From Mastigias papua (lineage: Eukaryota; Cnidaria; Scyphozoa; Rhizostomeae; Mastigiidae), in the NCBI GenBank assembly GCA_964019165.1, contig OZ025277.1, positions 11,849,534 to 11,913,533 on the forward strand: a DNA stretch of 64,000 bases, read 5' to 3'. A program made the position numbers and the translations under genes. Under the pieces are notes generated by a model. That model saw only the letters and a list, made by a program, of their open reading frames with translations, made no database searches and had not been told where the DNA came from. The first letter of the stretch is position 1; every line of letters begins with the position of its first letter. Shown here in pieces: positions 25,736-36,499 of this stretch.

Positions 25736-26101
25736 GAAACCATTTTAATTTTATTGCTAAGTTTGTAATCATTTATTTTGACAGGATACGTATTAAAAGC
25801 AATGTACGTAACACTGAAATGTTTAAAGATTTCATTTATTATTATCATTATAGAGAGTTTTAATACCTCCCATAGCTGGAAGCCCTTAGCAGTATATTTA
25901 GCCTCTTAGGAAAGCCAGACCATCAACCAGTGGACCCGAGGCGCTTACAAGAGACTTTCCTCTATAGAGAATTAGAAAATCAAGAAAACTCATAATATCT
26001 TCTTTGAAAAGTGGGGGGGGGCCAATGAAGGGGCCAGAAAAATTTCTGGGGGGGGCCGTGGCCCCCTCTGGCCCCCCCGTAGAACCGCCACTGGCTACGC
26101 G

Positions 26102-28036
26102 CTGTGAAGGGGTATTGATCGTATGCAAGACGACACAGTACCCATAAGTTGTGTAGTTTTGTTGAAAGCCATGCATTCTGCATCCCTTGGGTCGTAAGTA
26201 GACTCCAGTGCACCCTTGGTTATCGTTCGGACCGTTCAATTGTGATTTGTTTTTACACTACGGATATTCTTGTCTCAGTTGGACTTGGCCTTTCTCACCA
26301 TTACTTGTACGAATTTCATACCCAGAATTCCCAGGATGCGAGTTATTACACTTGCTACCCGCATGCGTCTTGAAAAATTTATTTAATTGAAGCTTCTCAT
26401 GCTTTAATGTCGAAAACATTATATACGGAGCAGGAGTTGACCTTATCTCCTATATTGTATTCGTCAGTGCTGTAGCCAAAATACAATGACGTAGATTGGT
26501 TCATCGGTTTTCAATGAATAATGGAAACGTTGCCTTTGTCGTATGGGAAAGCTATAGATGAAAAACAATCGCTTAGACCTGCTCATGTCTTTGTGGTCTA
26601 GATGGCTTTTTTGAGCTGTAAGATTATCTGAGATGTAAATAGACGTTCAATTTCAACATGGCGATAACCTGGAAATCTAGTAATTTTGAAGCTTAAAACT
26701 TATGGATGGTCAAAAAACCTTTAGAAACACTCAATTAAATAGAAGTGATGGTTTTTGCTTGAGCAAAAAAGTGAACTAATATTTCTCGTTGAATGTAAAC
26801 AATTGTCACGTGTTCTTAAATCATAGATATTTGACTAGTGAGTCCTAATTTTCTAGCACCTCTTGAGATATGTGCAAATACTGCATACAACTTAAACCGA
26901 ACTTTTCTTTTATGACAATTGCAGGATCCTAGCGCACATATCACTTTTATCTACTCTACAAATGATATAAAAGTGCTCTCACCTTTTTTATCTGCTTTTT
27001 CGTTCGCGCCTAGTATACTCCGTTTCCGTATTGCCAAACCCTTTCGATATCCAATACTGGGCAGAGACAATTTCCTGTATTTGACTAGGCCCTCCAACAA
27101 CGATACTCCCCATCTAACTAGGGCTTTCGTGCTATCATAACAAAGAACTAACTGCAGCCTTTGCGCTAAAACACTTAGACTTTGATAGCCTACATGCCAG
27201 ACTCATTGTTCTTTGTAATCACCTTTTCCTTTTGCGATCTCATTGCCAATTCTTTAGCTATGTGAAATATTTCCTCTGGCCAATCAAATGTGCGAATCCT
27301 TCTTCAATATAGCTTTTCAATATGGATTTTGTCTTGCGGAAGTGTGCTTTGCCAGGCAACCCGGTTAATGAGACACTATCGCCTGCTTTTAATTAGGTAT
27401 TTATGTGATTCTGAAGTACTAAAGTCATAATTGGTTTTTGGTACGATTGATAGGGAAGAATAATTTTATAGGGAAGAATAATTTTGATGGAGTCTTGCTT
27501 CATTTATGCCTCAAAAGCCCTCGCTTTTTAGCATTCTTTCAGAGGGGGGAAGCGTGGAAGTGCAAGGAGGGCGACCCAGCAACAGATTGCAGTATTCTTC
27601 TTGCGCGTTAATTGAATTTGTCTGCATTGTGAGGCAGTACAAAAGCAATCGACCTCTGCTGTTATTTTAGGGCAAGGCCATCGAGAGTATTATCATCATT
27701 TCTATACCATTTGTAAGGATATGAAAAACATTCAATCCACAAAGAAATGGGAGAATTTTCCGACCTATATTTGTAGTTTGTTTCCATTTCTGTCAGAATT
27801 CATGTGAATATCGATTTTTAATGTTCAGTAAAGAGAACAGAGGCTTGGAATGTTCTGAAGGCGATGTATACAAACAAATGCGATGCATAAAGCAACTTAC
27901 AACGACTAAACTTTGGTCATAATATCAAAAGAATAGAGTAGTCTTCTTTTGAAATACGATACGTTTTTTGTTTTTATAGTAGCTCAAGGCCTAGTTCTTA
28001 AATTTCTTCCTTTTGGAACCGTTTCTGACTACATTA
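26102..28036. other. Intergenic, no gene recognised
   Basis: I find no domain, RNA or transposon end that I can name. The only local repeat is a direct duplication of GGGAAGAATAATTTTATA at about 27453-27486. Confidence 0.4.
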
Positions 28037-28160
28037 TAGTGCTAAAATTTTTGAATTGAAAGTGCAAGAAATCATCATGACTTCATCAGGACTTGAACTC
28101 GTGACACTCGACTTGTTACGTCACTTCATGATTTTCCTAAAGCCTATTGCCTTTGCCTAC
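28037..28160 (-). repeat. tRNA-derived SINE-like repeat, degenerate copy
   Basis: On the minus strand a B-box-like CGAGTTCAAGTCCTG is followed by a tail containing TTTCTTGCACTTTCAATT. The same order (B box, then TTTTCTCGCACTTTCAATAA) occurs at 57047-57145, so both look like one SINE family. The A-box half is badly eroded here. Confidence 0.5.
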
Positions 28161-28163
28161 TAG

Positions 28164-28318
28164 CAGGGGCGGCGGAGCAATATTTTTGGTGTGGGAGCTT
28201 GAGTGAACAGATTAATATTGCAGGAGCAGAGAGGGTGCTCAAACGGGGGTACTTAAGTACATCTGCTATGAAAAGGGGAGGAGCCACAGCTCCTAGCCCC
28301 CGGGCTTCTCCGCCCATG
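28164..28318. mobile_element. Short hAT-like MITE
   Basis: The ends CAGGGGCGGCGGAGC and GCTTCTCCGCCCATG are inverted repeats with a few mismatches. ACTAG borders both sides (28159-28163 and 28319-28323), a possible partial target duplication. The element is 155 bp and non-coding, and sits just upstream of the satellite array. Confidence 0.5.
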
Positions 28319-28354
28319 ACTAGAATTTCCTTAATTTTAGCTGTACATTTACTC

Positions 28355-29390
28355 TGATATGATATGATATGATATGATATGATATGATATGATATGATAT
28401 GATATGATATGATACATGATATGATATGATATGATATGATATGATATGATATGATATGATATGATATGATATATGATATGATATGATATGATATGATATG
28501 ATATGATATGATATGATTGATATATGATATGATATATGATATGATATGATATGATATGATATGATATGATATGATATGATATGATATATGATATGATAGA
28601 TATGATATATGATATGATATGATATGATATGATTGATGTGATATGACGTGATATGATATGATGTGATATGATGTGATATGATGTGATATGATATGATATG
28701 ATATATGATATGATATATGATATGATATGATATGATATGATATATGATATGATATATGATATGATATGATATGATATGATATGATTGATATATGATATAT
28801 GATATGATATGATATGATATGATATGATATGATATGATATGATATGATATATGATATGATAGATATGATATATGATATGATATGATATGATATGATATGA
28901 TATGATATGATATGATATGATATGATATGATATGATATGATATGATATGATATGATATGATATGATTGATGTGATATGACGTGATATGATATGATGTGAT
29001 ATGATGTGATATGATGTGATATGATATGATATGATATATGATATGATATATGATATGATATGATATGATATGATATGATATGATATGATATGATATGATA
29101 TGATATGATATATGATATGATATATGATATGATATATGATATGATATATGATATGATATGATATGATATGATATGATATGATATGATATGATATGATATG
29201 ATATGATATGATATGATATATGATATGATATATGATATGATATATGATATGATATGATATATGATATGATATGATATGATATGATTGATATGATATGATA
29301 TGATATGATGTGATATGATGTGATATGATGTGATATGATGTGATATGATATGATATGGCATGATATGGTATGATATGGTATGATATGATA
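28355..29390. repeat. (ATATG)n satellite, about 1 kb, with internal segment duplication
   Basis: GATATGATAT pentamer repeats are broken by regular variants (ATATATG, GATTGAT, GATGTGAT, GACGTGAT). A block GATTGATGTGATATGACGTG followed by three GATGTGATAT units occurs at 28631 and again at 28964. GATTGATATATGATAT occurs at 28515 and 28784. The array has therefore expanded by copying segments of about 270-333 bp. Long frames with YHIIS repeats on the minus strand are products of the repeat. Confidence 0.97.
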
Positions 29391-30168
29391 ATAACACACT
29401 ATCCATTTATATGGTTTTCATAGTGCTACCTAAGTTTGCAATATAGCGCAATCAAATTTCTTTAAGATTAAGGTACAAATTAGAAGATTGTTACACAATG
29501 CCTATGAAAATATAAATAGAAAAAAATCTTATAACTTTTAGAGGTAAAGAAAATCACTGGTATGAAAAAAGTGTCACAATAGTGAATTAACATGGGTTAG
29601 AAGCAAGTTCCATTAGTTGTACGCTGAGCTAAAGTAGGCAAAGAATTGAAGTCAGCAGATCCCATGCACTGAAATGTTCTCTTCATGCTATTAGTTTTAG
29701 CTGATGGTTAGTGTAGCTCATTGGATATATTCAAGATTGAAAAGTTCCATAAGGGTTTTGTCTTTAGTAGTAGAAGCTCCTTAAATTTTTGGTATTCTTC
29801 ATGTAGTTTCCTTGTACTGGGGTCCCTTACAAGGGACATGCAAATGTTTTCAGTGAAGCAGGACACTATTAAGCAGCCGTACTTCAAGTTTGTTTTTGCA
29901 ATAAATTGGTTTATACCAAGGTTTCCCAAAAATTAAGAAACTATAGTACTATGCTAAAGAAACATTGAGAAACTAGACTGTAGACTACAGATGGTGACCT
30001 CTTTTGTCAGCTGTTGTTGTTAATCTTAATTTGTTTCATTTTGTTTGGAAAAGATTTTTCACACGGAATTAGAGGAATCTGTCATTCCTATTAACTGTTA
30101 GGACTTAAACGTAAAATATTTTGACGATTGCTACTAACTGCAGTTGCTTACTACTACAATGTGTATAC
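29391..30168. other. Intergenic, nothing recognised
   Basis: AT-rich sequence without a supported gene, RNA or transposon end. Confidence 0.4.
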
Positions 30169-30433
30169 CAGGGGTGCTGTGGAAGGCACTCGGGGGGGGG
30201 GGCTCAGCCTCCTTCCTCCAAATGAGCGTATGCTAATTTGGTGGATTCCTAGCTTGGCAGTATAAACCAACCCTTTTGCTGTTTTTATCTATCGTTACAT
30301 CAATTAGCTATAACTTTTTGGTAGCCTTGTATGTGTTTACATTTGAGCAGTTTGGAATGAAGTCTTGCGTGTGTCGTGGGTAAAGTCCATAGAATTGCCC
30401 TTAGCACAGCCTCCTTTTAGAACTACACCTCTG
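30169..30433. mobile_element. hAT MITE, 265 bp, perfect 8-bp target duplication
   Basis: It starts CAGGGGTG and ends CACCTCTG (inverse CAGAGGTG). Identical GTGTATAC 8-mers flank it at 30161-30168 and 30434-30441. The interior has a 13-base G run near the left end and no coding frame. The short ends and 8-bp duplication are the hAT pattern. Confidence 0.85.
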
Positions 30434-30441
30434 GTGTATAC

Positions 30442-31600
30442 TATGTAAGCTGAGCACAATGTTCTCAACACGAGGGGCTATGCTTCAGATGATTGATTAC
30501 CTCTTTCTGCCTGCTAACATGGACGACTGCATGATTATTTATTTTCGAAAGTTGTAGAGCTCCTCTCTCATCTCTCGCACTGCCCATCGAGAGCAGGGAC
30601 AGCGTTTTAATGTACAAGGTGTGGCCTTCTGGCCTTCATTTCCGCTCTTCATCTGTTTCAAAGATCAATAGGTTAGCTATCAATCGTCAAAAATGTTGAC
30701 TGATGCCCTCATTTGGCACAGCAAAGTAAATCACATTCTATCATTTTCAGGACTCTATTTATCTCCGCTAAAAGGATGCGCTCTTTCCTTAATTGCGTCG
30801 TTTAGGCAAGGCTTTTTAAACTGGTAGAGTTACATTAATTTTACTTACATTTGGAAGGTAAATACACAACAGACTGAAAGCATTTGCTAAGTGTATTTTG
30901 TAAGGAGATTACCTTTTGTGGCTTTGTTCACCATCTACAACCTCATCACCTTTTACGTAGTCAGTACCAGTCTTCTCAGTCAGGGCCAGGTTAGCTGTTT
31001 TCTTTCCACCGGCTCGTTCGTATAAAAGATTCTTAATTTCAGGTTATGTCTTCCTTCTCCTTCTGCATAGATCCTTGTTTTTCAAGAAATATACCTGCAA
31101 TCCTTTCCTAACTCCCGAACTTTCAATAGGCTTTTGTGATGTGCTTGGCTTTCCACCGCCTCTTACAACGAGCATGTTTCTGCCCACTGTCGTTTCTTGT
31201 TGATGACCAACACACATAGCTGTGAAACATATGCTTCTGTGGAATCAACTGCCCTGTCATTGAATTCCACTCAATAAATTTCTTATTCGTAAGCCGTGGG
31301 ATGTGCCCTTAGCAAAATTCTCTTGAATGGAAGAGCTTTGAGGTCACGAATTAAATACCTTTTTTGAATATCGATCATTTGTGAATTGAATGGGTTTCTA
31401 CAAAACAGGTGAACTTCGCCTCTGTTCACCTGCTTCACGCCTTTACTAAAGATGCTATTGACTATCATGTGATTTTCGTTAAGAGATCATTATGACTTCG
31501 GAGCATATGAACTTTGAAGGAATTTATGAGAAAACAGTTATCAATATCATCAACACTATTGTGATCTATTGTCATAATTAATTATGCTTACTGTGATCAT
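30442..31600. other. Intergenic, nothing recognised
   Basis: No domain, RNA or transposon end that I can name; frames are short and unsupported. Confidence 0.4.
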
Positions 31601-32215
31601 GATTATCATTGTCAGCATCTGAGCTCAATCACAACCATCATGATCATTATTGCCACCTTCATCATAATCATCACTATCATCATGTAGTACCACGAGGAGG
31701 TCTCCAACCATGGGCTAGCCGTCATCATCTTCTTCTTCTTCTCGTTACGCCCCTCACGGGGCCTGAGACTGACCCTGGGGTCAGTGGACCGCCTATCAAT
31801 TGTTTAAAAGAGGTGATTGAGTAGCCGTCATCATCATCATCCTCATCATCATCATCGTCATCACCATCATCACCATCATCACCATCATCTGTCTGTCTGT
31901 CTTTTCCCGTACGCCCTTTACGGGGCCTAGGCTGACCCTGGGGTCAGTGTCGCCTTCAAATTGTTTAGAAGAGGTGATTGAGTCGGCTACACTCAATCCA
32001 CTCTGTTACCCCAACAGTTACTTATCAGAACTGCAGCCTGAAGCTGCTGTGCCGGAGTTTGACTGAAGGGGCCTGGTTGGACAGTTTGCCACAGGTCGTC
32101 AACATCTGCCCCATTTCTGAATTTTCGCGAAATGAATCACTATCAACTTAAGGGCAGAGTCTCTCTGTGCCCGCTTGCCACCACGAGGAGGTCTCCAACC
32201 ATGGGCTAGCATCAC

Positions 32216-32252
<37 letters not shown>

Positions 32253-32253
32253 G

Positions 32254-32316
<63 letters not shown>

Positions 32317-32333
32317 GCGTCTTCATCATCATC

Positions 32334-32426
<93 letters not shown>

Positions 32427-32440
32427 GTCATAGCTGAGAT
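31600..32440. repeat. (ATC)n-rich repeat block with two duplicated modules
   Basis: A 30-bp module starting CCACGAGGAGGTCTCCAACC and ending GGGCTAGC occurs at 31690-31719 and 32181-32210, each time running into (ATC)n. A second module with CGGGGCCT, CTGACCCTGGGGTCAG and CAATTGTTTA(A/G)AAGAGGTGA occurs at about 31755-31823 and 31919-31985. Pure (ATC)n covers 32210-32432. The poly-Met, poly-Ser and poly-Ile frames here are products of the repeat. The modules look like the end of an interspersed element with an (ATC)n tail. Confidence 0.75.
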
Positions 32441-32726
32441 GAGATTTTTATTTGCATGATAAAGCGAATTTCCACATTTCAAGCAGCATGACACATGGGA
32501 AAAACTTCACTACCGCGATCTACCAGATAATGTCTGAGACATCTAGAATACTAACCCGTTAAATGCCTTTAAAAATTATACCCCTTCACAATAAAATTGG
32601 AATACTTTCATGCTATATCATTTCCAAATACTATATGAATAATATCTTTTGAAATATTAGCCTCTTATCGATTGTTTTAAGTTAATATTTGCTATGTTAC
32701 TATATAATTCCAGAGAGAGTATTTTA

Positions 32727-34763
32727 TTAATTGGCAAGCTCATATTCCTCACAATCTGACTCACTTTCACTTCCACTTTCACTTCCACTGAAGTCATTGT
32801 CAACACATCGTGGATTCTGGTATCTATCATTGTAAGTGCAGGACCACTCGCAGAATTCAGCCTGTAAAACAAAATTTGCTTTTAATACTTAGCAGATGCA
32901 CATCTATTATCAATAAAATATTATATTCCCAACCTCTTGTGCAAAGTTTATACTGCCTCGGCCAGCATTGCTTGCCAGCTTATCAAGATCTATGTCAAAA
33001 CAAGATAGAATTCAATAGATGTTGTTGCAGCCAACATATCCTGGATTCCAATATTTTGCAGAATATATAATGGTCAAACACTGCCAGATTTGTTATGAAA
33101 TATGGCATATAATAAGACTTTCAAATTTAATAACTATCAGCCAGTCATTTGGGTAAATAGTGTTGTGTCGATTCCCAAATGATAGATGTGGACCCGCAGG
33201 TGTTGCTCATCATCACAATTCGTTTTTAAAGTATACTTAAGCTATAAACGCAAGTGCCTTTTTATGCAGCAATACATATGAGGGGGAATGAGTTCCTCTT
33301 TTTCTTTCCTTATCTTACTTTTAGCTAGTAGCAAGTGCCTTTCTGTGCAGCAATGCATGTGTAGGGTGATGAGTTGCTTTTTTTCCTTCCTTATCTTACC
33401 TTTCCCAAACTAACCCTAACCTACACTGATGCTTACCCGATACTCTTAAACAGAAGTAAGGCCTGATGCTACCTGACACTCTGGCATAGGAGTAAGTTCT
33501 GATGCTAGTCCAGCCCTGGCATAAATATAAAGTCTGATACTAACCAAACCTTGGCTAAAAGTATAATCTGATGCTAACCAGACACCGTAGCATACACATA
33601 ACGTTTGATGCTAACCAAACCTTGGCTAAAAGTATAATCTGATGCTAACCAGACACCGTGGCATACACATAACGTTTGATGCTAACCAAACCTTGGCTAA
33701 AAGTAAAATCTGATGCTAACCAGACACCGTAGCATGTAAGTGAAGTCTCATGCTAACCTTATTGTACATAGTCATATGGGTGATGTTTCGTGATTAGGTT
33801 TCTTTTTTTAAGATTTGTGACTTCATATCTTAACAGGGTTACCTCAATTCGTCCTTCATATCCTCTCTTGGAAATGTATATAGAATGCGGTCCAGTGTTT
33901 CCCCACCAGCAAATGCACCTTCCGTTGTTTTGGCAATATCCTGTTCCATAGGTTTTGCCACAATAAGGATGACATTCTAAGACCAAAAAGTTTTACAAAT
34001 TGCTTCAGAAATGTAATTCTTAGATGACTTGAAAGCTTTCGGTGGTGTTTCCAAACTACACTGTAGAGAATTTTGATTAAGGGTCTTATAGCAGTGGGGA
34101 TTTCTATTTTTTGAGAAGGGAGTCGCTAGATTCAACTGCAAATGGGTGTGGCTTTGTTGGGACCACGCTCATGTTGTCAAACAGATAGGCAGGAATGATA
34201 CCATGGGCTCAAATTAATCATTTGATTAGATATGTGAAAATACATAGGACTTGAAGCGTCAGGTAGAAAGCTTGGCTTAATGATATATCACTGAATTAGA
34301 ACGAGGATATATAGGGTCATTGTAGCCAATATTGTTGTTCTTGTGACTAGTTAGTTATCAATCCAGGTTAAGACTTAGTCCTTACGAGACAATCCAAGTT
34401 AAAATTTAATCTATGTTAAGACTTAATCATTACGAGGCAATACAAGTTAGTACTTAATCATTACGAGACAATCCAAGTTAAGACTTAATCACTATAAGAC
34501 AATCCAAGTTAAGACTTAATCACTAAGAGACAATCCAAGTTAAGATTTAATCACTGAGAACATTTAAGATCTTTCCGCTGTTCCATCATCAGCCTCTATG
34601 GAATAGGAGATGGATGTTTTCTACCCTCATAATAGCAGTAAGCGTGGGCCTAGTATTATTATATGCGCATTGATGTTCAGTTACCTTTCTTTTTGCTGGA
34701 GAATACTTTCGCAAACGTAGCCAGAATCAAAATCAGAAAATTCAGAATTGCTGATAGCCTCAT
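32727..34763 (-). CDS. Small secreted cysteine-rich protein A, 3 exons, 115 aa
   Basis: Exons in transcription order: 34763-34685, 33976-33843, 32861-32727 (TAA 32729-32727). All introns are GT-AG, phases 1 and 0. Residues 1-23 are a signal peptide (MRLSAILNFLILILATF, then small residues). Exon 2 holds C28, C32, C41, C47 and C49 spaced C-x3-C-x8-C-x5-C-x-C, followed by WWGNTGP. This resembles the end of a tenascin-type EGF module without its last cysteine, or an invertebrate-defensin pattern without its first; I cannot decide. Exon 3 adds C75, C79 and C90 (CEWSC, QNPRCVD), then a Ser/Gly/Glu tail with C108. No transmembrane segment. Its paralogue B lies 1.7 kb upstream on the same strand. Intron 2 contains 71-bp repeats and intron 1 contains 31-bp repeats. 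Function unknown; extracellular location inferred. The signal exon, frame continuity and exact paralogy support a real gene. Confidence 0.87.
33541..33745. repeat. 71-bp tandem repeat, about 3 copies, in intron 2 of gene A
   Basis: TAACCAAACCTTGGCTAAAA recurs at 33541, 33612 and 33683, a 71-bp period. Inside each unit GATGCTAACC appears twice, and more diverged half-units extend up to about 33420. Confidence 0.9.
34375..34560. repeat. 31-bp tandem repeat, about 6 copies, in intron 1 of gene A
   Basis: GACAATCCAAGTTAAGACTT starts at 34467, 34498 and 34529, exactly 31 bp apart, with older copies to the left. It is head-to-tail without spacers, so it is a minisatellite and not a CRISPR array. 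Confidence 0.9.
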
Positions 34764-35190
34764 TGTGTCAAATGATGCAATTAAATCTAATTATGCTCCA
34801 GGATGGCACAAATGTTTTACTTGTCTTCTGCCCTCTACACTGATCGAGTCTTAACTGGCGATTTGAAATCAGCTGAAATACACTGAAAGTCACGCTATCT
34901 TGGAACTCATCTTCTAGATCGTGAACATATCATTAAGTGTGTTGGCTTAGAAGGACAATCCGCAACGTTATTCAATGTGCTGCTCTTGTCTTCAGTAAAC
35001 AATGATGTAATTTACAATCAGCACTTTGATAACTACTTTTTGTTTCCATGTGGAAATAGAAGTGGATACAAGATCTGTTGATACAGCTTACCTGTCCATG
35101 TCCTTTCATATCATTCGTATAGCTTACTACGTTTTAGCCTTAAGTACCTTGCCTACCTATTTCATACATCTTTTTTGCAATTTTCTGTAC

Positions 35191-35369
35191 ATTGGCCAGC
35201 GCATAGATGTCCTATTTTCTCCCAACCGAACTGACCAATAATCATGCAGGATTCTGACCACACATTCGTTCCACCACTAAATTTAGGCCCATTTGGTATG
35301 ATGATTGGTCAATTAGGTTAGGAGGAAATAGACCTGATCAGAGCTCACAAACATTTGGCGATTATGCTG
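35191..35369. mobile_element. Foldback MITE, copy 2 of 4, between genes A and B
   Basis: CCTATTTTCTCCCAACCGAA and GACCAATAATCATGCAGGAT on the left face GATGATTGGTCAATTAGGTT and ACAAACATTTGGCGATTATG on the right. The outer left arm is eroded. It shares its middle (TTAGGCCCATTT) with the copy at 41121. Confidence 0.82.
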
Positions 35370-36499
35370 TACTACCTACATTTCTGTAACGGCCTAAGAA
35401 CCCAAAAAACTTCATAGCTTTTGTGGAAGTGTTTTTGTCTTCTGTTCATGTATTACACTACCATTATTGTATATTTTATCCCAAGCGCTGGTGACAGAAA
35501 TTTCTGGGTGTTTTTCAAACACACTTGCCACTTATGTTGCATTGCTACCCCAATTGAACTGTCTCTGTTTTGTTGATTAGAAAATGGCGGGAAATAAGGA
35601 ACCTTCGGCCGTTTGTTTTCAAAAATTGATTGTATTACAGGTACAAAAGTATTGAGTTTGAATTATGTTTTGTATGCAAAGATATTTTTCTATATATTGC
35701 AAAAATATATGAATATTTGTAAAACATTTTTATGGGATGGGTTCTTTGTCCTTGCTCCACACAAAGACACGAAGACATTCAACCCGTCTGATGTGGCCTC
35801 CATTTTCCACTTGGCTACAATGCTATTACGCGCCGTAAAATCAGGTGTATCTCACAGGTGTTCGTGCGGCTCCTCATCCATGATGTGCTGTTTTTTGTCG
35901 CTGGTGACAAAACAAAATTTAGCATGTTTGATATTTAATTTCACTGGTGGCGACAAAAGCCTTGATTGCTTTTCTCCTTTGCAAGCCAGCGTGTTTCGCT
36001 GGCGACAGAAGTCGCTACTGTGTACTAAGTTTGGAGTTACTTTCTGATGCGCGTACTCAAACCTTTTATGTTCACCTATACGGGGATGGACTAGGACCAA
36101 CATGTTTGGGAATGTCGCTGCTGAATTCATCCTGAAGATTTTGTGAAAATGGGAATGTTACCGAATAGTAATCACTTTCCCAAATGGGAGAAAACTTACC
36201 GAATAAGAGAATGTGTATGAAATGGGACTCAATATTACCGAATGGCTCAAAGATACTATGGGGTTTGAAACCCTCTCTAATTATGAATACCAGAGCGTGT
36301 GCACCAAAGAACTTTTGCAGCAAGAAACATTGATTTTAATCAGTATTCTTCGCTTTTAAATTTAATACTATTGAAGGAAGAAATAAAAAGAATTTTTGCG
36401 AAAGATAAGCCATTGTGCTGTAACAGCCGTTAAATAGCCATAGAGTGAAGTCTCATTTGCGCTTAAACTATGATATAATGGCTACTGTATGACTGTGAG
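35370..36499. other. Spacer between gene A and gene B
   Basis: A GTCGCTGGTGACAAAAC-like motif appears several times in both orientations at about 35896-36015; similar words occur near 14329 and 15805, so it is probably a repeat fragment. The 144-codon frame over it has no supporting feature. Confidence 0.4.

Larger units (their letters stand above)
24158..26093 (-). mobile_element. hAT transposon relic with perfect 8-bp target duplication
   Basis: The left end CAGGGGCGGTTCTA and right end TAGAACCGCCACTG are inverted repeats, extended inward by G-rich blocks on one end and C-rich blocks on the other. The flanks are identical 8-mers, GCTACGCG at 24150-24157 and 26094-26101, which is the hAT signature. 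The element is 1936 bp. On the minus strand it still encodes the C-terminal end of a hAT transposase (24770-24934), and a LINE fragment sits inside it (25198-25735). It is non-autonomous now. Confidence 0.92.

Noticed and set aside
28144..29406. Minus-strand frames of 420 and 359 codons
   Set aside because: They consist of YHIIS-type repeats forced by the (ATATG)n satellite; no start context, domain or complexity.
32099..32494. Poly-Met, poly-Ser and poly-Ile frames
   Set aside because: Translations of (ATC)n; the same holds for 58978-59320.
34375..34560. CRISPR-like regular repeats of 31 bp
   Set aside because: Units are head-to-tail without spacers in a eukaryotic intron, so it is a minisatellite.
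35613..36047. 144-codon plus-strand frame between the two secreted genes
   Set aside because: It crosses repeated GTCGCTGGTGACA words and shows no domain or signal peptide.
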